A DNA stretch of 64,000 nt from Aphelenchoides besseyi (lineage: Eukaryota; Nematoda; Chromadorea; Rhabditida; Aphelenchoididae). Below the pieces are notes generated by a model. The model searched no databases, was not told where the DNA came from, and was given only the letters and a program-made list of their open reading frames with translations. A program made the position numbers and the translations under genes. Location: contig JAMPIQ010000010.1 of assembly GCA_024699855.1 (NCBI GenBank), positions 1-64,000 of the forward strand, in the 5' to 3' direction. This document shows positions 43,061 through 55,145 of this stretch, piece by piece. Every line of letters starts with the position of its first letter. The first letter of the stretch is position 1.

Positions 43061-44798
43061 TTACGCGGCCGCCCGTGCCGACGTCTGGTCGCGCCGGGCC
43101 GTATTCGGAGCATCCGGGCGGGTGGACGATCCGTCTTCCCGCTGCACCGTACGGCGGTTCAGCTTGAACAGGCTGACAAGCTGCGCCAGCGCATCTGCGC
43201 CCTGCGCCAGCGTTGTGCTGATCACCGTGGTACGGGCGCTCATCGCCGCATTCTCCTGCGTCATCCGGTCCAGCCGGCTGACCGCCTTGTTGATCTCGCT
43301 GATGCCGACAGCCTGTTCGTCCGCCGCCTTGGCGATCATGTCGACATTGCCGTCAATGTGCCTGACCAGCGCATCGATCTGCTTCAGCGCTTCGCCGGTT
43401 TCGCCCACCAGCCTGACGCCTTCCAGAACCTCGGTGCCGGAATTGTTGATCAGCGCCTTGATTTCCTTCGCGGCATTGGCGGAACGCTGCGCCAGCTCGC
43501 GCACTTCCTGAGCCACGACGGCAAAACCCTTGCCCGCGTCACCCGCACGCGCAGCTTCCACGCCGGCATTCAGCGCCAGCAGGTTCGTCTGGAAGGCGAT
43601 TTCGTCGATCACACCGATGATCTGGCTGATTTCCCGCGAAGCCGTCTCGATACGCTGCATGGCATCGACCGTCCGCTCCACGACCTCGGTGGAAGCCACG
43701 GTAGATGTCCGCGCGCTCTGAACGAGCTTGCGCGTCTCTTGCATATTTTCTGTCGAGGGAACGGACCGTCGCGGTGATTTCTTCGAGTGCTGCCGAAGTC
43801 TCCTCGAGCGCCACGGCCTGCTCACGCGAACGTTCGGCGAGATTGACGGAGGCTTCGCTGACTTCCTGGCTGCTGCGGGTCAGGTCTCCGGTCTGGCCGA
43901 GAACGTTTTCCAGCGTCTTCTGGAATTCGGCGATGGATTTATTGAAATCGTGGCGCAGCCGTTCGAACTCGCCGACGAAGGGTTTGTCCAGCGTAATACG
44001 GATATTGCATTGAGAAAGCCGCTCGAGCGCAGCACCAAGTTCCTCGACCGCATGCATCCGGTCCGTCACATCGAAAGCGAATTTCACTACCTTGAAGACG
44101 CGGCCTCGATCATCGATGATCGGATTATAGGAGGCCTGAATGAAGACGCGTTTGCCATCCTTGCCAAGGCGCATGAACTGCCCCGTCGAGAAGTGGCCCT
44201 TTCCGAGTTCCTTCCAGAAATCCCGATAGTCCTGAGACTGGGCATAGGCAGGCTCGCAGAACATCGAATGATGTTTGCCGATGATGTCTTCCGCCGTGTA
44301 ACCGAGCGTCGCGAGGAAATTTTCGTTGGCGCTGAGAATTTTCCCTTCGGGCGTAAATTCGATTATGGCCTGCGCGTGGGAGAGCGCCGCCAGTTTCCCG
44401 TCATCCTCAGCGCTCTTGCGCTTGATCGAGGTGATGTCGGTTGCAATCTTGACCACCTTGTAGGGCTTGCCGAAACGGAACACGGGATTGTAGGAAGCTT
44501 CGATCCAGATTTCGTCGCCATTCCGGGCCCGACGTCGATACTGACCCTGATCGTATTCGCCACGCGACAGCCTCGCCCAGAAGCTCTTGTATTCAGGCGA
44601 GGCCGCATCTTCGGGAGACAGGAACATGCTGTGGGTACGCCCAACGATTTCAGACTGCTGATAGCCGACGGCCTTGCAGAAATTATCGTTCGCTTTCAAA
44701 ATCTTGCCGGTCAGATCGAACTCGATGATGGCCTGTGAGCGGCTAAGCGCATCAAGCACCGCAGAAGCGTCAAGACCAAGTTTAGAAAAGTAAGACAT
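43061..44798 (-). CDS. cytoplasmic chemoreceptor with two PAS domains, frameshifted
   Basis: This methyl-accepting protein has no transmembrane segment. Two PAS domains are at residues about 20-120 (QAIIEFDLTGKILKANDNFCKAVGY) and 140-245 (QAIIEFTPEGKILSANENFLATLGY), each followed by a PAC-type end (VVKIATDIT, VVKFAFDVTDR). The signalling domain has EIAFQTNLLALNAGVEAARAGDAGKGFAVVAQEVRELAQRSA. The frame breaks in GGG 43757-43759 (one extra base); corrected text reads EEITATVRSSTENMQETRKLVQSA. PAS domains suggest sensing of internal redox state or a small ligand. Restored length is about 578 residues. Confidence 0.9.
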
Positions 44799-45117
44799 CT
44801 TTTTGAAACCCCCAAACAGTAATCCATATGCAGACCTGCTCCACCCTCGAAATATAGAGATGAAAAACGGTCGGCCCGCCTGCACGCGAAACTAGCCGGA
44901 CACTGTTAAATAGCGATTAATAATGAACTATAACTATTGATCCGGAACATCAATCGACCGCGAGTATGCTTCATCGCGAATATATTCGCCTTGTTTATTT
45001 CGGACCGCTTATTTGCCACAGTGCTGATATTTCTGCGCCGGCAATACGATACGGCCTTTCATCGGGGCGGCATTCATTGTTATGCGGGGTTGAAAGATTT
45101 GTGTTGCAGGAGCGCCG

Positions 45118-46373
45118 ATGACCAAAACCCTGAAATGCGATGTGCTGGTGATCGGCACCGGCATTATCGGTTCCATGGCGGCGCTTTATCTGCAGAATGC
45201 CGGACGCGAGGTGGTGCTGCTGGAGCGCGGCGAGGTTGCCCGGGGCGCGAGTTCCGGCAATGCCGGCATTCTGGCCTTCCCCGAAATCATCCCCATTCCC
45301 GCTCCCGGCATCATGAAAAAAGCGCCGCGCTGGCTGTTCGATCCGCTCGGCCCGCTCAGTGTGCCGCCCGCCTATGCAGCGAAGATCGCACCCTGGCTGT
45401 GGCGTTTCTGGCGCGCGAGCGCCGAGCGCAACTTTCGCCATGGGCTGAAGTCACTCACAGACATCAACCGCCTGGCTGCCGTGGAAATGGCTCATGTCGC
45501 GGCGATGCCGGAACTTTCGCATCTCGTTTCGAAGACCGGCACGCTCGATCTTTATGACAGCGAGGCAAGTCTCAATGCTGCCCGCAGGGACTGGGACGAA
45601 AAGGAAAAACGCCGGTTTCACCTTTCAGCGCGTCGGCCGCCCCGAAATCGAGGAACTGCAGCCGGGTCTCGCGCCCCAGTTCCGCCATGCCATGTTTTCG
45701 CCGGATGGCCTGCAGGTCTCCGACCCTTACGATTTCACCCGCGCCATTTTCGATCTGGTAACGGCCCGCGGCGCCAGCCTGCGCAAAGGCGAGGCCGAAC
45801 GCATCGATGCCGTGGGCGAAAGTACGATCGTGACGCTGGAAAATGGCGACAAGATCGATGCCGACAAAGTGGTGATCGCCTGCGGCGCCTGGTCGAGAAA
45901 ACTTGCCGCGACGCTCGGCAACGTCGTGCCGCTGGAAACCGAACGTGGTTATAACACCACGCTTTCCCCCGAGGCTTTCAACCTGACGCGCCAGCTTTAT
46001 TTCAACGATCATGGCTTCGTCGTCACTCCGCTATCGACGGGCATCCGTATCGGCGGCGCGGGTCGAACTCGGCGGGCTGGAATTGAAGCCGAATTTCCGC
46101 CGTGCGGAAGCCATGCTGAAGAAAGCAGGACGTTTCCTGCCCGGCCTCAAACTGGAAGGCGGGAAACAATGGATGGGGTTCCGCCCGTCCATGCCGGACT
46201 GTCTTCCCGTCATCGGCACGGCACGCGCCACCCCGTCCGTCATCTATGCCTTCGGCCATGGCCATCTGGGGCTGACACAATCGGCAGCAACCGCCCGTCT
46301 GGTAACGCAACTGGCCAGCGGAGAGGATACGGAAATCTCGATCGATCCTTTCCGGCCGGGACGTTTTTCCTGA
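45118..46373 (+). CDS. D-amino acid dehydrogenase-like FAD oxidoreductase (DadA/DAO family), two frameshifts
   Basis: The N-terminal FAD-binding motif is CDVLVIGTGIIGSMAALYLQNAGREVVLLERGEVARGASSGNAG. Breaks are in the A-run 45605-45609 and in GGG 46060-46062, each one extra base. Corrected text reads KENAGFTFQRVGRPEIEELQPGL and then IRIGGAVELGGLELKPNFRRAEAML. The C-terminal FAD motif WMGFRPSMPDCLPVIG and YAFGHGHLGLTQSAATARL fits DadA-type enzymes. Restored length is about 418 residues. It probably oxidises D-amino or related N-substituted amino acids and feeds electrons to the membrane. Confidence 0.88.
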
Positions 46374-46389
46374 GTTCGGGAAGACGGAG

Positions 46390-46922
46390 CTATTTCACCG
46401 GCTGTATGGAACCGTCCGGAAACACCACCTCGGCGAAGGACGGATAGACCTGCGCAGGATCGTGACCTGCTGCTGGTCGCTCACCCGCAGCAAATACCAG
46501 TCCGCACCGTCCATCAGCGCCAGCGTGTGGGATTTCGCCTCTATCGTCTGGCCGCCGGTTTCCATCACCGTCCTGGTCGGAATGAGCGCATAGGGCGTTC
46601 CATCGGACGTTTGCGCAAGGCTGATCGCCTGCGTATCCATGGTGAACTCGGTTATCTTGACCGCGGCGAGCGCCATCTGCATCTGCGCGGTCAAGGCGCC
46701 ACGCAATTGCTCCGCGGTAATACCCGCTTCGCCTGCGATGAATTCAAAGATTTTCGGCGGCACCGTCTTGCCGACGACATCGAAATCCTGCGTGCTCAAA
46801 GCCGTCTGAAATCGCTCTATCTGCGTACGAAGACTATCCTGCTCGGCAGGTGAGAGATCGCGTGACAAAGCGGGATGCGCAATCGCCACCAGCAGAAACA
46901 GACAATATAACAGACGCTTCAT
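46390..46922 (-). CDS. small exported hypothetical protein, frameshifted near the 3' end
   Basis: No function is recognised. A signal peptide of about 22 residues (MKRLLYCLFLLVAIAHPALSRD) starts the protein, and the rest is a compact alpha/beta domain with DADWYLLRVSD-like strands. One base appears to be missing near 46463: the corrected end reads ILRQVYPSFAEVVFPDGSIQPVK and stops at 46390. Restored length is about 177 residues. GGAAAGG precedes the ATG at 46922. Confidence 0.7.
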
Positions 46923-46992
46923 GGCTTGGCCTTTCCGGTTATCCGGCATCGCCCGGTCCCCGGGAACGGGAACCGCTCATGAACGGGATCGT

Positions 46993-47219
46993 TCAGCGCA
47001 GCAAAAAGAAACCCGCAGCCGACAGCACGACGAAGACGACCAGGCCACCAAGGAAGCCGGCGGTGGTGAAGAAACCCGCGACCATGGCCAGCATCAGCAC
47101 GCACAGCATCATGGTGCCGTACTTCGTCAAGGCCAGAAAAAACCGTTATAGGTCTTTTCGTGCTCGGCATAGTTCATCTCGGCGCCGACTTCGACAGGAC
47201 CCGTGTGGTGTTCGCTCAT
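46993..47219 (-). CDS. aa3-type cytochrome c oxidase subunit IV, frameshifted
   Basis: The N-terminus MSEHHTGPVEVGAEMNYAEHEKTYNGF matches the alphaproteobacterial CoxIV (aa3 oxidase small subunit) pattern. The single membrane helix that should follow is in another frame beyond the A-run 47137-47142; adjusting that run gives LALTKYGTMMLCVLMLAMVAGFF and the end GFFLLR at 46993. Restored length is about 74 residues. The run could have two extra or one missing base. It lies alone here, which is normal for this gene. Confidence 0.75.
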
Positions 47220-47634
47220 TCCGCTTCCCCTTGTGCTCCATCCGTCATGCCCGTCACACGGTAAATCTGCCCGTGGACGATCACGGGCCAATGCCGGATT
47301 CTCCGTCACCAGAGGTAACATGAAGTCGCCGAAAAGCGCAATGCGTTCTCAGCGAAAGAGCGGCAATGGCATGCACCGTGACAGCTCAACCGGGCAAAAC
47401 ATGTCATTGGGCAACATTTCTTCGCAAACGGTTGAAAAACGGCGGTCCGCCAAGCTGTTTCATGGTGGTTTTGGTTGCTTTTCGAACCGCCTGACCATAC
47501 ACGGGATTCTGTGGGGAGGAACTCTGGAGCCTGTGGCAGCGGAAGCACGTGGAGGCGTGGCCGCAGCAGGGGCACCGGGCTTTGCTCTCCGCCATAAACC
47601 CGCAAAGGGCCCGTAAAGGGAAGAGGGGAAAGTT
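47220..47634. promoter_or_regulatory. intergenic region upstream of the TRAP transporter genes
   Basis: About 415 bases without a convincing gene. It must contain the promoters of the divergent CoxIV gene and of dctQ. A Cys-rich 63-codon minus-strand frame at 47404-47595 lacks a good ribosome binding site and I do not call it. GGGAAG precedes the dctQ ATG. Confidence 0.4.
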
Positions 47635-48174
47635 ATGAAATCGCTTTTAAAACTAAGCGCGCTGATAGACCTTGCAAGCGAAGCTCTGGGCAAGGTTGCC
47701 GGTTATCTCGTGCTCATCTGCTGCCTCGTCAGCGCCGGCAATGCCATGGTCCGTTATGCCTTCAATTACAGTTCGAACGGCTGGCTGGAAATCCAGTGGT
47801 ACATGTTCGCTTTCATCGTGCTGATCGGCGCATCCTACACGCTGCGCATGAATGAACATGTGCGAGTGGACATCATTTATGGCGCGATTTCACCGCGCAG
47901 CCGCATCTGGGTGGACATTATCGGCATCGTGCTGTTCCTGCTTCCCGGCTGCTTTTACCTCGCCTGGCTTTCCTGGCCTATGTTCACGCTATCCTGGCAT
48001 CAGAGCGAAATGTCCTCCAATGCCGGCGGCCTCATCCGCTGGCCGGTGAAATTCATCATCTTCGCCGGTTTCGCACTTCTGGTTCTTCAGGGTTTTTCCG
48101 AACTCATCAAGCGCATAGGCGCCCTCAACGGGCTTTATGCGCTCGATACGAAGTACGAAAAACCCCTGCAATGA
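47635..48174 (+). CDS. dctQ: TRAP transporter small permease (DctQ)
   Basis: This is the four-helix small membrane subunit of a tripartite ATP-independent periplasmic transporter, intact at 179 residues. The signatures NAMVRYAFNYSSNGWLEIQWYMFAFIVLIGASYTLRMNEHVRVDIIY are typical. It partners the large permease encoded 32 bases downstream. Confidence 0.92.
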   Translation: MKSLLKLSALIDLASEALGKVAGYLVLICCLVSAGNAMVRYAFNYSSNGWLEIQWYMFAFIVLIGASYTLRMNEHVRVDIIYGAISPRSRIWVDIIGIVLFLLPGCFYLAWLSWPMFTLSWHQSEMSSNAGGLIRWPVKFIIFAGFALLVLQGFSELIKRIGALNGLYALDTKYEKPLQ

Positions 48175-48206
48175 TCGCACCGATCTGAACCTTCAGGATA
48201 TTTCCC

Positions 48207-49677
48207 ATGTTCGAATATGGTATTCTTCCGCCACTGATGTTCCTCGGCATGATCATCTTCATGCTTTACGGATTTCCGGTTGCTTTTTTCGCTCGCCACC
48301 GTCGGTCTCGTTTTCGGTGTCATCGGCATCTTCACGGAGCATTTTTCGCCGGCCTTCCTTCAGGCCCTGCCGCTGCGCATCTTCGGCATCGTCTCGAACG
48401 ACCTTCTGCTGGCCATCCCCTTCTTCACCTTCATGGGCGCGATCCTCGAGCGATGCGGGCTTGCGGAAGATTTGCTTGAAGGGACGGGCAAGCTGTTCGG
48501 CGCCATTCCCGGCGGTCTCGCCTATGCCGTCATCATCGTCGGCGCGATCCTTGGTGCGATTACCGGCACGGTTGCCGCCTCGGTCATCACCATGGGCGTC
48601 ATCTCACTGCCGATCATGCTGAAATATGGTTACAACCCGCGACTTGCCACCGGCGTCATCGCCGCATCGGGAACGATCACGCAGGTCATCCCGCCTTCGC
48701 TGGTGCTGATCGTGCTTGCCGACCAGCTCGGCAAATCCGTTGGCGACATGTACCTGGGCGCCATCGGCCCCTCGATCCTGCAGGTCGCCATCTTCATGCT
48801 CTTCATCCTGTTCATGTCGGTCGTGCGGCCGAAGGACCTGCCGGCGCTGCCGCCGGAAGCGCGGGGAGAGCTCAACCGGGCGCTGGTGTTTCGCGTGCTG
48901 GCAGGCATGATCCCGTCCATCGTGCTGATCTTCCTCGTGCTCGGCACCATCTTCCTCGGCCTCGCAACGCCCACCGAAGCCGGTGCGCTCGGGGTCGTGG
49001 GCGCCATGGCGCTGGCCGCCGCGCACCGCCGCCTCACCTGGGACCTCATCAAGCAGGGCATGCATTCCACCATGCATATCACCTCCATGGTGGTGTTCAT
49101 TCTGGTCGGCGCCACCTGCTTCTCCCTCGTCTTTCAGGGCATGGACGGTTCGCTCTGGATCGAGCATATGCTGTCGGGCATTCCGGGCGGCCCCATCGGC
49201 TTCCTGATCTTCGTCAACATCTTCATCTTCTTCCTCGCCTTCTTCCTCGATTTCTTCGAAATCGCCTTCATCGTCATTCCGATGCTGGCGCCAATCGCCC
49301 AGTCGCTCGGTATCGACCTCATCTGGTTCGGCGTTCTGATCTGCATCAACATGCAGACGAGCTTCATGCATCCGCCCTTCGGATTTGCGCTGTTCTACCT
49401 GCGCTCCATCGCGCCGCGCACGGTCAAGACATCGGATATCTACATGGGCGCGATTCCCTGGCTCGGCATGCAGCTCATCCTCGTCGCCATCGTGATCTTC
49501 TGGCCGGAATCCGTCACCTACTGGCTGGACAAGGCGCCCGAAGTCGATCTGAATTCCATCAAGATCGAAGTGCCCGCCTTCGGCAATCAGGGTGGCAACA
49601 CCATGCCCAATTTCAGCCAGCCGGGTGGGTTGCCGGGCATGCCGAATCTTGGCGAGCCCCCGAAGATCGGGCCCTGA
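48207..49677 (+). CDS. dctM: TRAP transporter large permease (DctM), frameshifted
   Basis: This is the 12-helix ion-coupled permease. The frame breaks near the start in the T-run 48284-48289 (one extra T); corrected text reads YGFPVAFSLATVGLVFGVIGIFTEHF. Typical segments follow: AIPFFTFMGAILERCGLAEDLLEG, GTVAASVITMGVISLPIMLKYGYNPRLATGVIAASGTITQVIPPSLVLIVLADQ. The last 45 residues form an unusual Pro/Gly/Asn-rich tail (MPNFSQPGGLPGMPNLGEPP) beyond the last helix. Restored length is about 489 residues. Confidence 0.92.
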
Positions 49678-49771
49678 TCGGCGTCTTGTAAGGGCTAGGC
49701 GAAACGCTTATGATTGTGGAGTGGAAGACAGGGTTGCGCCCCTGCCTTCCGTTTATTCTCTTTAGAAATGG

Positions 49772-49806
49772 AACCGGACAGTCACTGACCAGCCTGTCCG
49801 GTTTTT
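49772..49806 (+). terminator. rho-independent terminator after dctM
   Basis: AACCGGACAG (49772-49781) pairs with CTGTCCGGTT (49794-49803), followed by T-rich sequence. It ends the dctQM transcript. Confidence 0.88.
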
Positions 49807-50003
49807 CCTAATGACGAATGCAATGCTCAGCGTTTTCCACATCGCATCACCTCCACAGTTGAGAGCAAGGCCTTTGCCGAGGTCGGCGTGGCCAATCCTC
49901 GCCGACACTCCAGCTGGCCCCGGAGCCTGCTATTTTTGCCCACAACGGAATTGATCGTAAATCATCCTTTGTTGTCGGATGCGTGAAGGCATGCGCGCAC
50001 AAC

Positions 50004-50032
50004 AAAAACCCCGGAGACCGAAATCCCCAGGG
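50004..50032 (-). terminator. rho-independent terminator after dctP
   Basis: On the minus strand CCCTGGGGA (from 50032-50024) pairs with TCTCCGGGG (50017-50009) including a wobble, followed by TTTTT from the A-run 50004-50008. It ends the dctP transcript 30 bases after its stop. Confidence 0.75.
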
Positions 50033-50061
50033 CCTTTGCTCGGTCCGCCGTCACCGAATAA

Positions 50062-51160
<1,099 letters not shown>

Positions 51161-51464
51161 CTATATCCTCCCAGATATGAACGCTGCCCGCAGCTTTGAA
51201 TTCCCCTCGTTGCTGTTCAGGCATCGCAGCAAAGTAAGCACGGTTACGGCCCGGCTGACAAGCACCCGCACCAAGAATTAATCGCGGAAAAACCGGCCTT
51301 TCCAGGAATTTTCGGAAACTCTGCTTCGTATTTTATTTCCAACTGAAATATCCCGGCATCGCCTTATACTTTAGGCGCATAAAGGATCCTCATAACGTAA
51401 AACGCGTGCTTGACTTGGTCAGCCGGCAGTCGCACAAATTTCGAAGATTCGTCCCGGAGCCACC

Positions 51465-52220
51465 ATGCCAAAACCCATTATCGCCGTTCCCGCCGACATC
51501 CGGCATTTCACCGGAGCCGACTGGCACGCCGCGCAGAACCAGTATGTTTCCGCCGCGCTGAAGGTGGCTGGTGTCATGTCCTTCATTGTCCCGGCCTTCG
51601 AGGACGGAAACGAGGTCGACGCTATTCTCGACCGGGTGGATGGCCTGCTCGTGTCCGGCTCCGCCACCAATGTGCATCCTTCCCTTTACGGAAAAGAGGC
51701 GCAGGAAAGCGACGGCCCGTTCGATCAGGCCCGCGACGCCACCAGCCTGCCGCTCATTCGCCGCGCCATCGAACGTGGCATCCCGATGCTGGCCATCTGC
51801 CGCGGCATTCAGGAGCTGAACGTCGCGCTGGGCGGTACGCTTGCGTCCGAAATTCAGGAACAGCCCGGCATATGGGACCATCGCAAGCCGGAACATGACG
51901 ACCGCGACGTGGCCTTCGCCATTCGCCAGCCTGTGCACGTGCGCGAAGGCTCCTGCATCGCACAGCATCTCGGCATGTCGGGCGAAATCCAGATCAATTC
52001 GCTGCACCGGCAGGCAATCGCCGAGACCGCGCCACGCCTGCAGGTGGAGGCGACAGCGGCGGACGGCACCATCGAGGCCGTTTCAGTCATCGACGCCAAG
52101 GGATTTGCCGTCGGCGTGCAATGGCATCCGGAATATTGGGCTGAGACGGACGCGCCCTCCCGGGCACTGTTCGAGGCCTTCGGCAAGGCCGTGCACGACT
52201 ATCGAAACAGCAAGGCATGA
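51465..52220 (+). CDS. class I glutamine amidotransferase-like hydrolase (PuuD/gamma-Glu-GABA hydrolase family)
   Basis: This intact 251-residue enzyme has the Cys-His-Glu triad of peptidase C26: Cys in MLAICRGIQELNVALGG and His-x-Glu in GVQWHPEYW. The family hydrolyses gamma-glutamyl amides such as gamma-glutamyl-GABA in the Puu polyamine pathway. It stands alone, divergent from dctP. A PuuR-like regulator and an omega-aminotransferase lie 45 kb away in the same window, so a shared polyamine route is possible but unproven. Confidence 0.85.
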   Translation: MPKPIIAVPADIRHFTGADWHAAQNQYVSAALKVAGVMSFIVPAFEDGNEVDAILDRVDGLLVSGSATNVHPSLYGKEAQESDGPFDQARDATSLPLIRRAIERGIPMLAICRGIQELNVALGGTLASEIQEQPGIWDHRKPEHDDRDVAFAIRQPVHVREGSCIAQHLGMSGEIQINSLHRQAIAETAPRLQVEATAADGTIEAVSVIDAKGFAVGVQWHPEYWAETDAPSRALFEAFGKAVHDYRNSKA

Positions 52221-52253
52221 ACCTTAGCTAATCCCCCCGGCTCATAAGAACAC

Positions 52254-52282
52254 AAAAAGGGGCAAGCCTGAAGGCCTGCCCC
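52254..52282 (-). terminator. rho-independent terminator of the CUT2 sugar operon
   Basis: On the minus strand GGGGCAGGCC pairs with GGCTTGCCCC around TTCA, followed by TTTTT. It lies 17 bases after the permease stop and ends the operon that includes the ATPase and binding protein. Confidence 0.9.
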
Positions 52283-52299
52283 AAGTCTGGGAGGAGGAT

Positions 52300-53331
52300 T
52301 TAGCGCTTTGCGCGTTTCTTCTGTCGGTAGACGTCGGCAACGACCGCGGCCACGATGATCAGGCCCTTGACGATTTCCTGGTAATAGGCGTCCACCCGGA
52401 GGAAGGTGAAGCCCGACGTCATGACACCGAGGATGATGGTGCCGATCACCGTTCCGGTGATGCGGCCGGCACCGCCGGCGAGCGATGTGCCGCCGATAAC
52501 GGCTGCGGCGATGGCGTCGAGTTCATACATCACGCCCATGCCGGCCTGCGCCGTCTGGGCGCGGGCGGCGGTGACGACACCGGCGAGACCGGCGAGCAGG
52601 CCAGCAATGGCATAGACCTTGATCAGATGCGCCTCGATATTGATACCGGACACGCGTGCCGCCTGCTGGTTGGCGCCGATGGCATAGGTAAACTTGCCGT
52701 AGCGAGTGTAACGCAGCGCCACGTGGAAGATGACGGCGACGACGAGGAACACCACGACCGGCCAGATGCCCGTGCCGATGAAGTTGAAACCGTCCGTCAG
52801 ACCGGAGATCGGCTGACCCTTCGTATACCACTTGGAAAGACCACGCGCCGTCACCATCATGCCAAGCGTTGCGATGAAGGGCGGAATTTTGGTGCGGGCG
52901 ATGAGTTGCCCGTTGATGAAGCCCGCAAGGGCGCCAGCCAATATGCCAACGGCGAGCGGTATGAAGAAGGGCAGATCGGTCAACCCCGGATAAAGCGCCC
53001 GCGGCCATGTGGACGATTGCGCCACGCTGGCGGACAGCATCGCCGTCAGGCCGACGACGGAACCGGAAGAGAGATCGATACCCCCGGTGATAATGACCTG
53101 CGTGACACCGACCGCGATGATGCCGATCACCGAGACCTGCAGGATCATGATCGTCAGGCGCTGCTGGTTCATCAGGAAGCTCTGGCCGATGAAAATCCAG
53201 CCGAGAATTTCATAAACCAGCGCGATGCCGATCAGCACGAAAAAGATATTGGCCTCCGGCGGGATGCGCCGGTGCGGCTTGCGTCCGGATTTTGCGTCCA
53301 ACTCTGTGTTGGCGGCGGCGTTCGTATTCAT
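52300..53331 (-). CDS. CUT2 sugar ABC transporter permease (RbsC-like)
   Basis: This intact 343-residue RbsC-type permease has about ten helices, with [33 protein letters not shown] and [38 protein letters not shown] as family markers. The start is set at ATG 53331, 7 bases after GAGGAGGA; an ATG two codons upstream lies inside that site. It is the last gene of the operon rbsB-like, rbsA-like, rbsC-like. Confidence 0.92.
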   Translation of the reverse strand: MNTNAAANTELDAKSGRKPHRRIPPEANIFFVLIGIALVYEILGWIFIGQSFLMNQQRLTIMILQVSVIGIIAVGVTQVIITGGIDLSSGSVVGLTAMLSASVAQSSTWPRALYPGLTDLPFFIPLAVGILAGALAGFINGQLIARTKIPPFIATLGMMVTARGLSKWYTKGQPISGLTDGFNFIGTGIWPVVVFLVVAVIFHVALRYTRYGKFTYAIGANQQAARVSGINIEAHLIKVYAIAGLLAGLAGVVTAARAQTAQAGMGVMYELDAIAAAVIGGTSLAGGAGRITGTVIGTIILGVMTSGFTFLRVDAYYQEIVKGLIIVAAVVADVYRQKKRAKR

Positions 53332-53363
53332 AGTCATTCCTCCTCGAGAAATCCCGGCGCGCC

Positions 53364-54905
53364 TCACCGCGATGCGAGATCCATCACTTTAACCTGCGTG
53401 GCTTCACTTCTATCAAGGAAGCCCGTCACCCGACCTTCATGCATCACCATGACCCGATCGCTCATACCCAGAACCTCCGGCATTTCGGAGGAAATCATGA
53501 TGACGGCGACGCCCTGGCGCGCCATCTCGCAAACCAGCTTATGAATTTCCGCCTTGGCTCCGACATCGATGCCGCGTGTCGGCTCATCCAGAATCAGAAT
53601 GCGCGGCTTGGTCAGCATCCAGCGGCCGATCAGCACCTTTTGCTGGTTCCCGCCCGAGAGATTCTCGATGCGCTCGTAAAGATGCGGCGTCTTGACCCGG
53701 AGCTTGCGGCACATCTCCTCGCAGGCATCCGACAGCGCATTTTCCTGCACAAAGCCATTGGCGACATATTTGTCCTGCAGGACGGCGATCTGCATGTTCT
53801 CCAGAATATTCAGGATCAGCAGGCATCCCGTATCCTTGCGATCCTCCGTCAGAAACGCCATGCGGTGACTGATCGCCTTCGTCGGGCTGTCGATCGATAC
53901 CGGCTTGCCGTCGATTGCAATCGTGCCCGAGGATGCGGGCGTTACACCGAACACCGTTTCCGCCACATTGGAGCGGCCCGATCCGACAAGGCCGGCAACG
54001 CCGAGAATTTCTCCGGCGCGCACCTCGAAGGAAACGTCGTGGAAAACGCCGTCGAGCGTGAGATTCTTGACCGAAAGCACCACGTCGCCGATCGGAACCT
54101 CTTCCTTCGGGAACATCTGGGTGATTTCACGGCCCACCATCATGCGGATGATGTCGTCACGCGTTACATCGGTCGAGGCGTGGGTGCCGATATATTTGCC
54201 GTCGCGGAAAACCGAAAATTCATCGGCGATCTCGAACAGCTCGTTCATCTTGTGGGTGATGTAGACGATACCGATACCGCGTTCCCGGAGATCGCGGATG
54301 ATGCGGAAGAGATGCTCGACCTCGCGCTCCGTCAGTGCGGATGTCGGCTCGTCCATGATGAGAACGTCGGAATCATAGGAAACCGCCTTGGCGATCTCGA
54401 CCATCTGGCGACTTGCCACCGAAAGCTCGCCGACGCGGGTTTCCGGGTCGAGATCGATGCCGAGCCTTTCCAGCAGCGTTTCGGTGCGGCGATACATTTC
54501 GCCATGGTCGATGAGGCCCAGCCGGTTTTTCGGCTCGCGGCGTATCCAGATGTTTTCCGCCACCGTCATATAGGCCATCAGGTTCAGTTCCTGATGGATC
54601 ATGGCGATGCCGTTTTCCAGCGCATCGAGCGGGGAATCGAGACGTATGTCGGCGCCTTTCAGGCGAATTTCGCCACTGTCCGGCTGGTAGATGCCGGCCA
54701 GGATTTTCATCAGCGTCGATTTTCCGGCGCCATTCTCGCCCATCAGCGCATGCACGGTGCCGCGCTTCAGCTTGAACTGCACATCATCAAGCGCCACGAC
54801 GCCGGGAAATTCCTTGCGTATGCCTTCCGCCGCGAGAAGATACTCCGCATTCGGCACGGCTCCGCTGGCGCGCACGGCGGCCATTGTCGATGGACTGACG
54901 ACCAT
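53364..54905 (-). CDS. CUT2 sugar ABC transporter ATP-binding protein (RbsA-like, two ATPase domains)
   Basis: This intact 513-residue protein is a tandem ATPase. Domain 1 has Walker [11 protein letters not shown] and the degenerate signature [10 protein letters not shown]; domain 2 has a degenerate Walker A (GLVGSGRSN) and signature LSGGNQQK. This arrangement is typical of ribose/galactose/inositol importers. ATG 54905 is preceded by GGAGGATGAG. Confidence 0.93.
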   Translation of the reverse strand: MVVSPSTMAAVRASGAVPNAEYLLAAEGIRKEFPGVVALDDVQFKLKRGTVHALMGENGAGKSTLMKILAGIYQPDSGEIRLKGADIRLDSPLDALENGIAMIHQELNLMAYMTVAENIWIRREPKNRLGLIDHGEMYRRTETLLERLGIDLDPETRVGELSVASRQMVEIAKAVSYDSDVLIMDEPTSALTEREVEHLFRIIRDLRERGIGIVYITHKMNELFEIADEFSVFRDGKYIGTHASTDVTRDDIIRMMVGREITQMFPKEEVPIGDVVLSVKNLTLDGVFHDVSFEVRAGEILGVAGLVGSGRSNVAETVFGVTPASSGTIAIDGKPVSIDSPTKAISHRMAFLTEDRKDTGCLLILNILENMQIAVLQDKYVANGFVQENALSDACEEMCRKLRVKTPHLYERIENLSGGNQQKVLIGRWMLTKPRILILDEPTRGIDVGAKAEIHKLVCEMARQGVAVIMISSEMPEVLGMSDRVMVMHEGRVTGFLDRSEATQVKVMDLASR

Positions 54906-55090
54906 CTCATCCTCCACAATAGACAAAAATGACCGGAAACAGGCTTTGCCAGATGGCGCACCCTTGCCTCCGGGGAGGCTTGCAGCGCCATGTCGATCAC
55001 GACATGAAAGGCGCTGCAACACTTTGAATTCACTGAAATTCAATCGTAATCCGCTCGCGCACCGAAGCTTGTCTTCGGCGCCGTCGGAAA

Positions 55091-55135
55091 CCGGCATCTG
55101 CCTCCAATGTCAATCTGAACGGGCGCAGATGCCGG
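55091..55135 (-). terminator. intra-operon hairpin after the CUT2 binding-protein gene
   Basis: Eleven-base arms CCGGCATCTGC and GCAGATGCCGG form a strong stem with a 23-base loop. It begins 11 bases after the stop of the binding-protein gene and precedes the ATPase gene. No T-run follows, so it is probably an mRNA-stabilising or partial-termination element. Confidence 0.65.
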
Positions 55136-55145
55136 AAGGCGGCCG

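Noticed and set aside
47404..47595. A Cys-rich 63-codon minus-strand frame that could be a zinc-ribbon protein
   Set aside because: No good ribosome binding site, Cys spacing is irregular, and the region must hold promoters. Possible but not supported.
53439..54932. A 497-codon open frame on the plus strand
   Set aside because: It is antisense to the RbsA-like ATPase, and its His/Arg-rich product has no recognisable domain.
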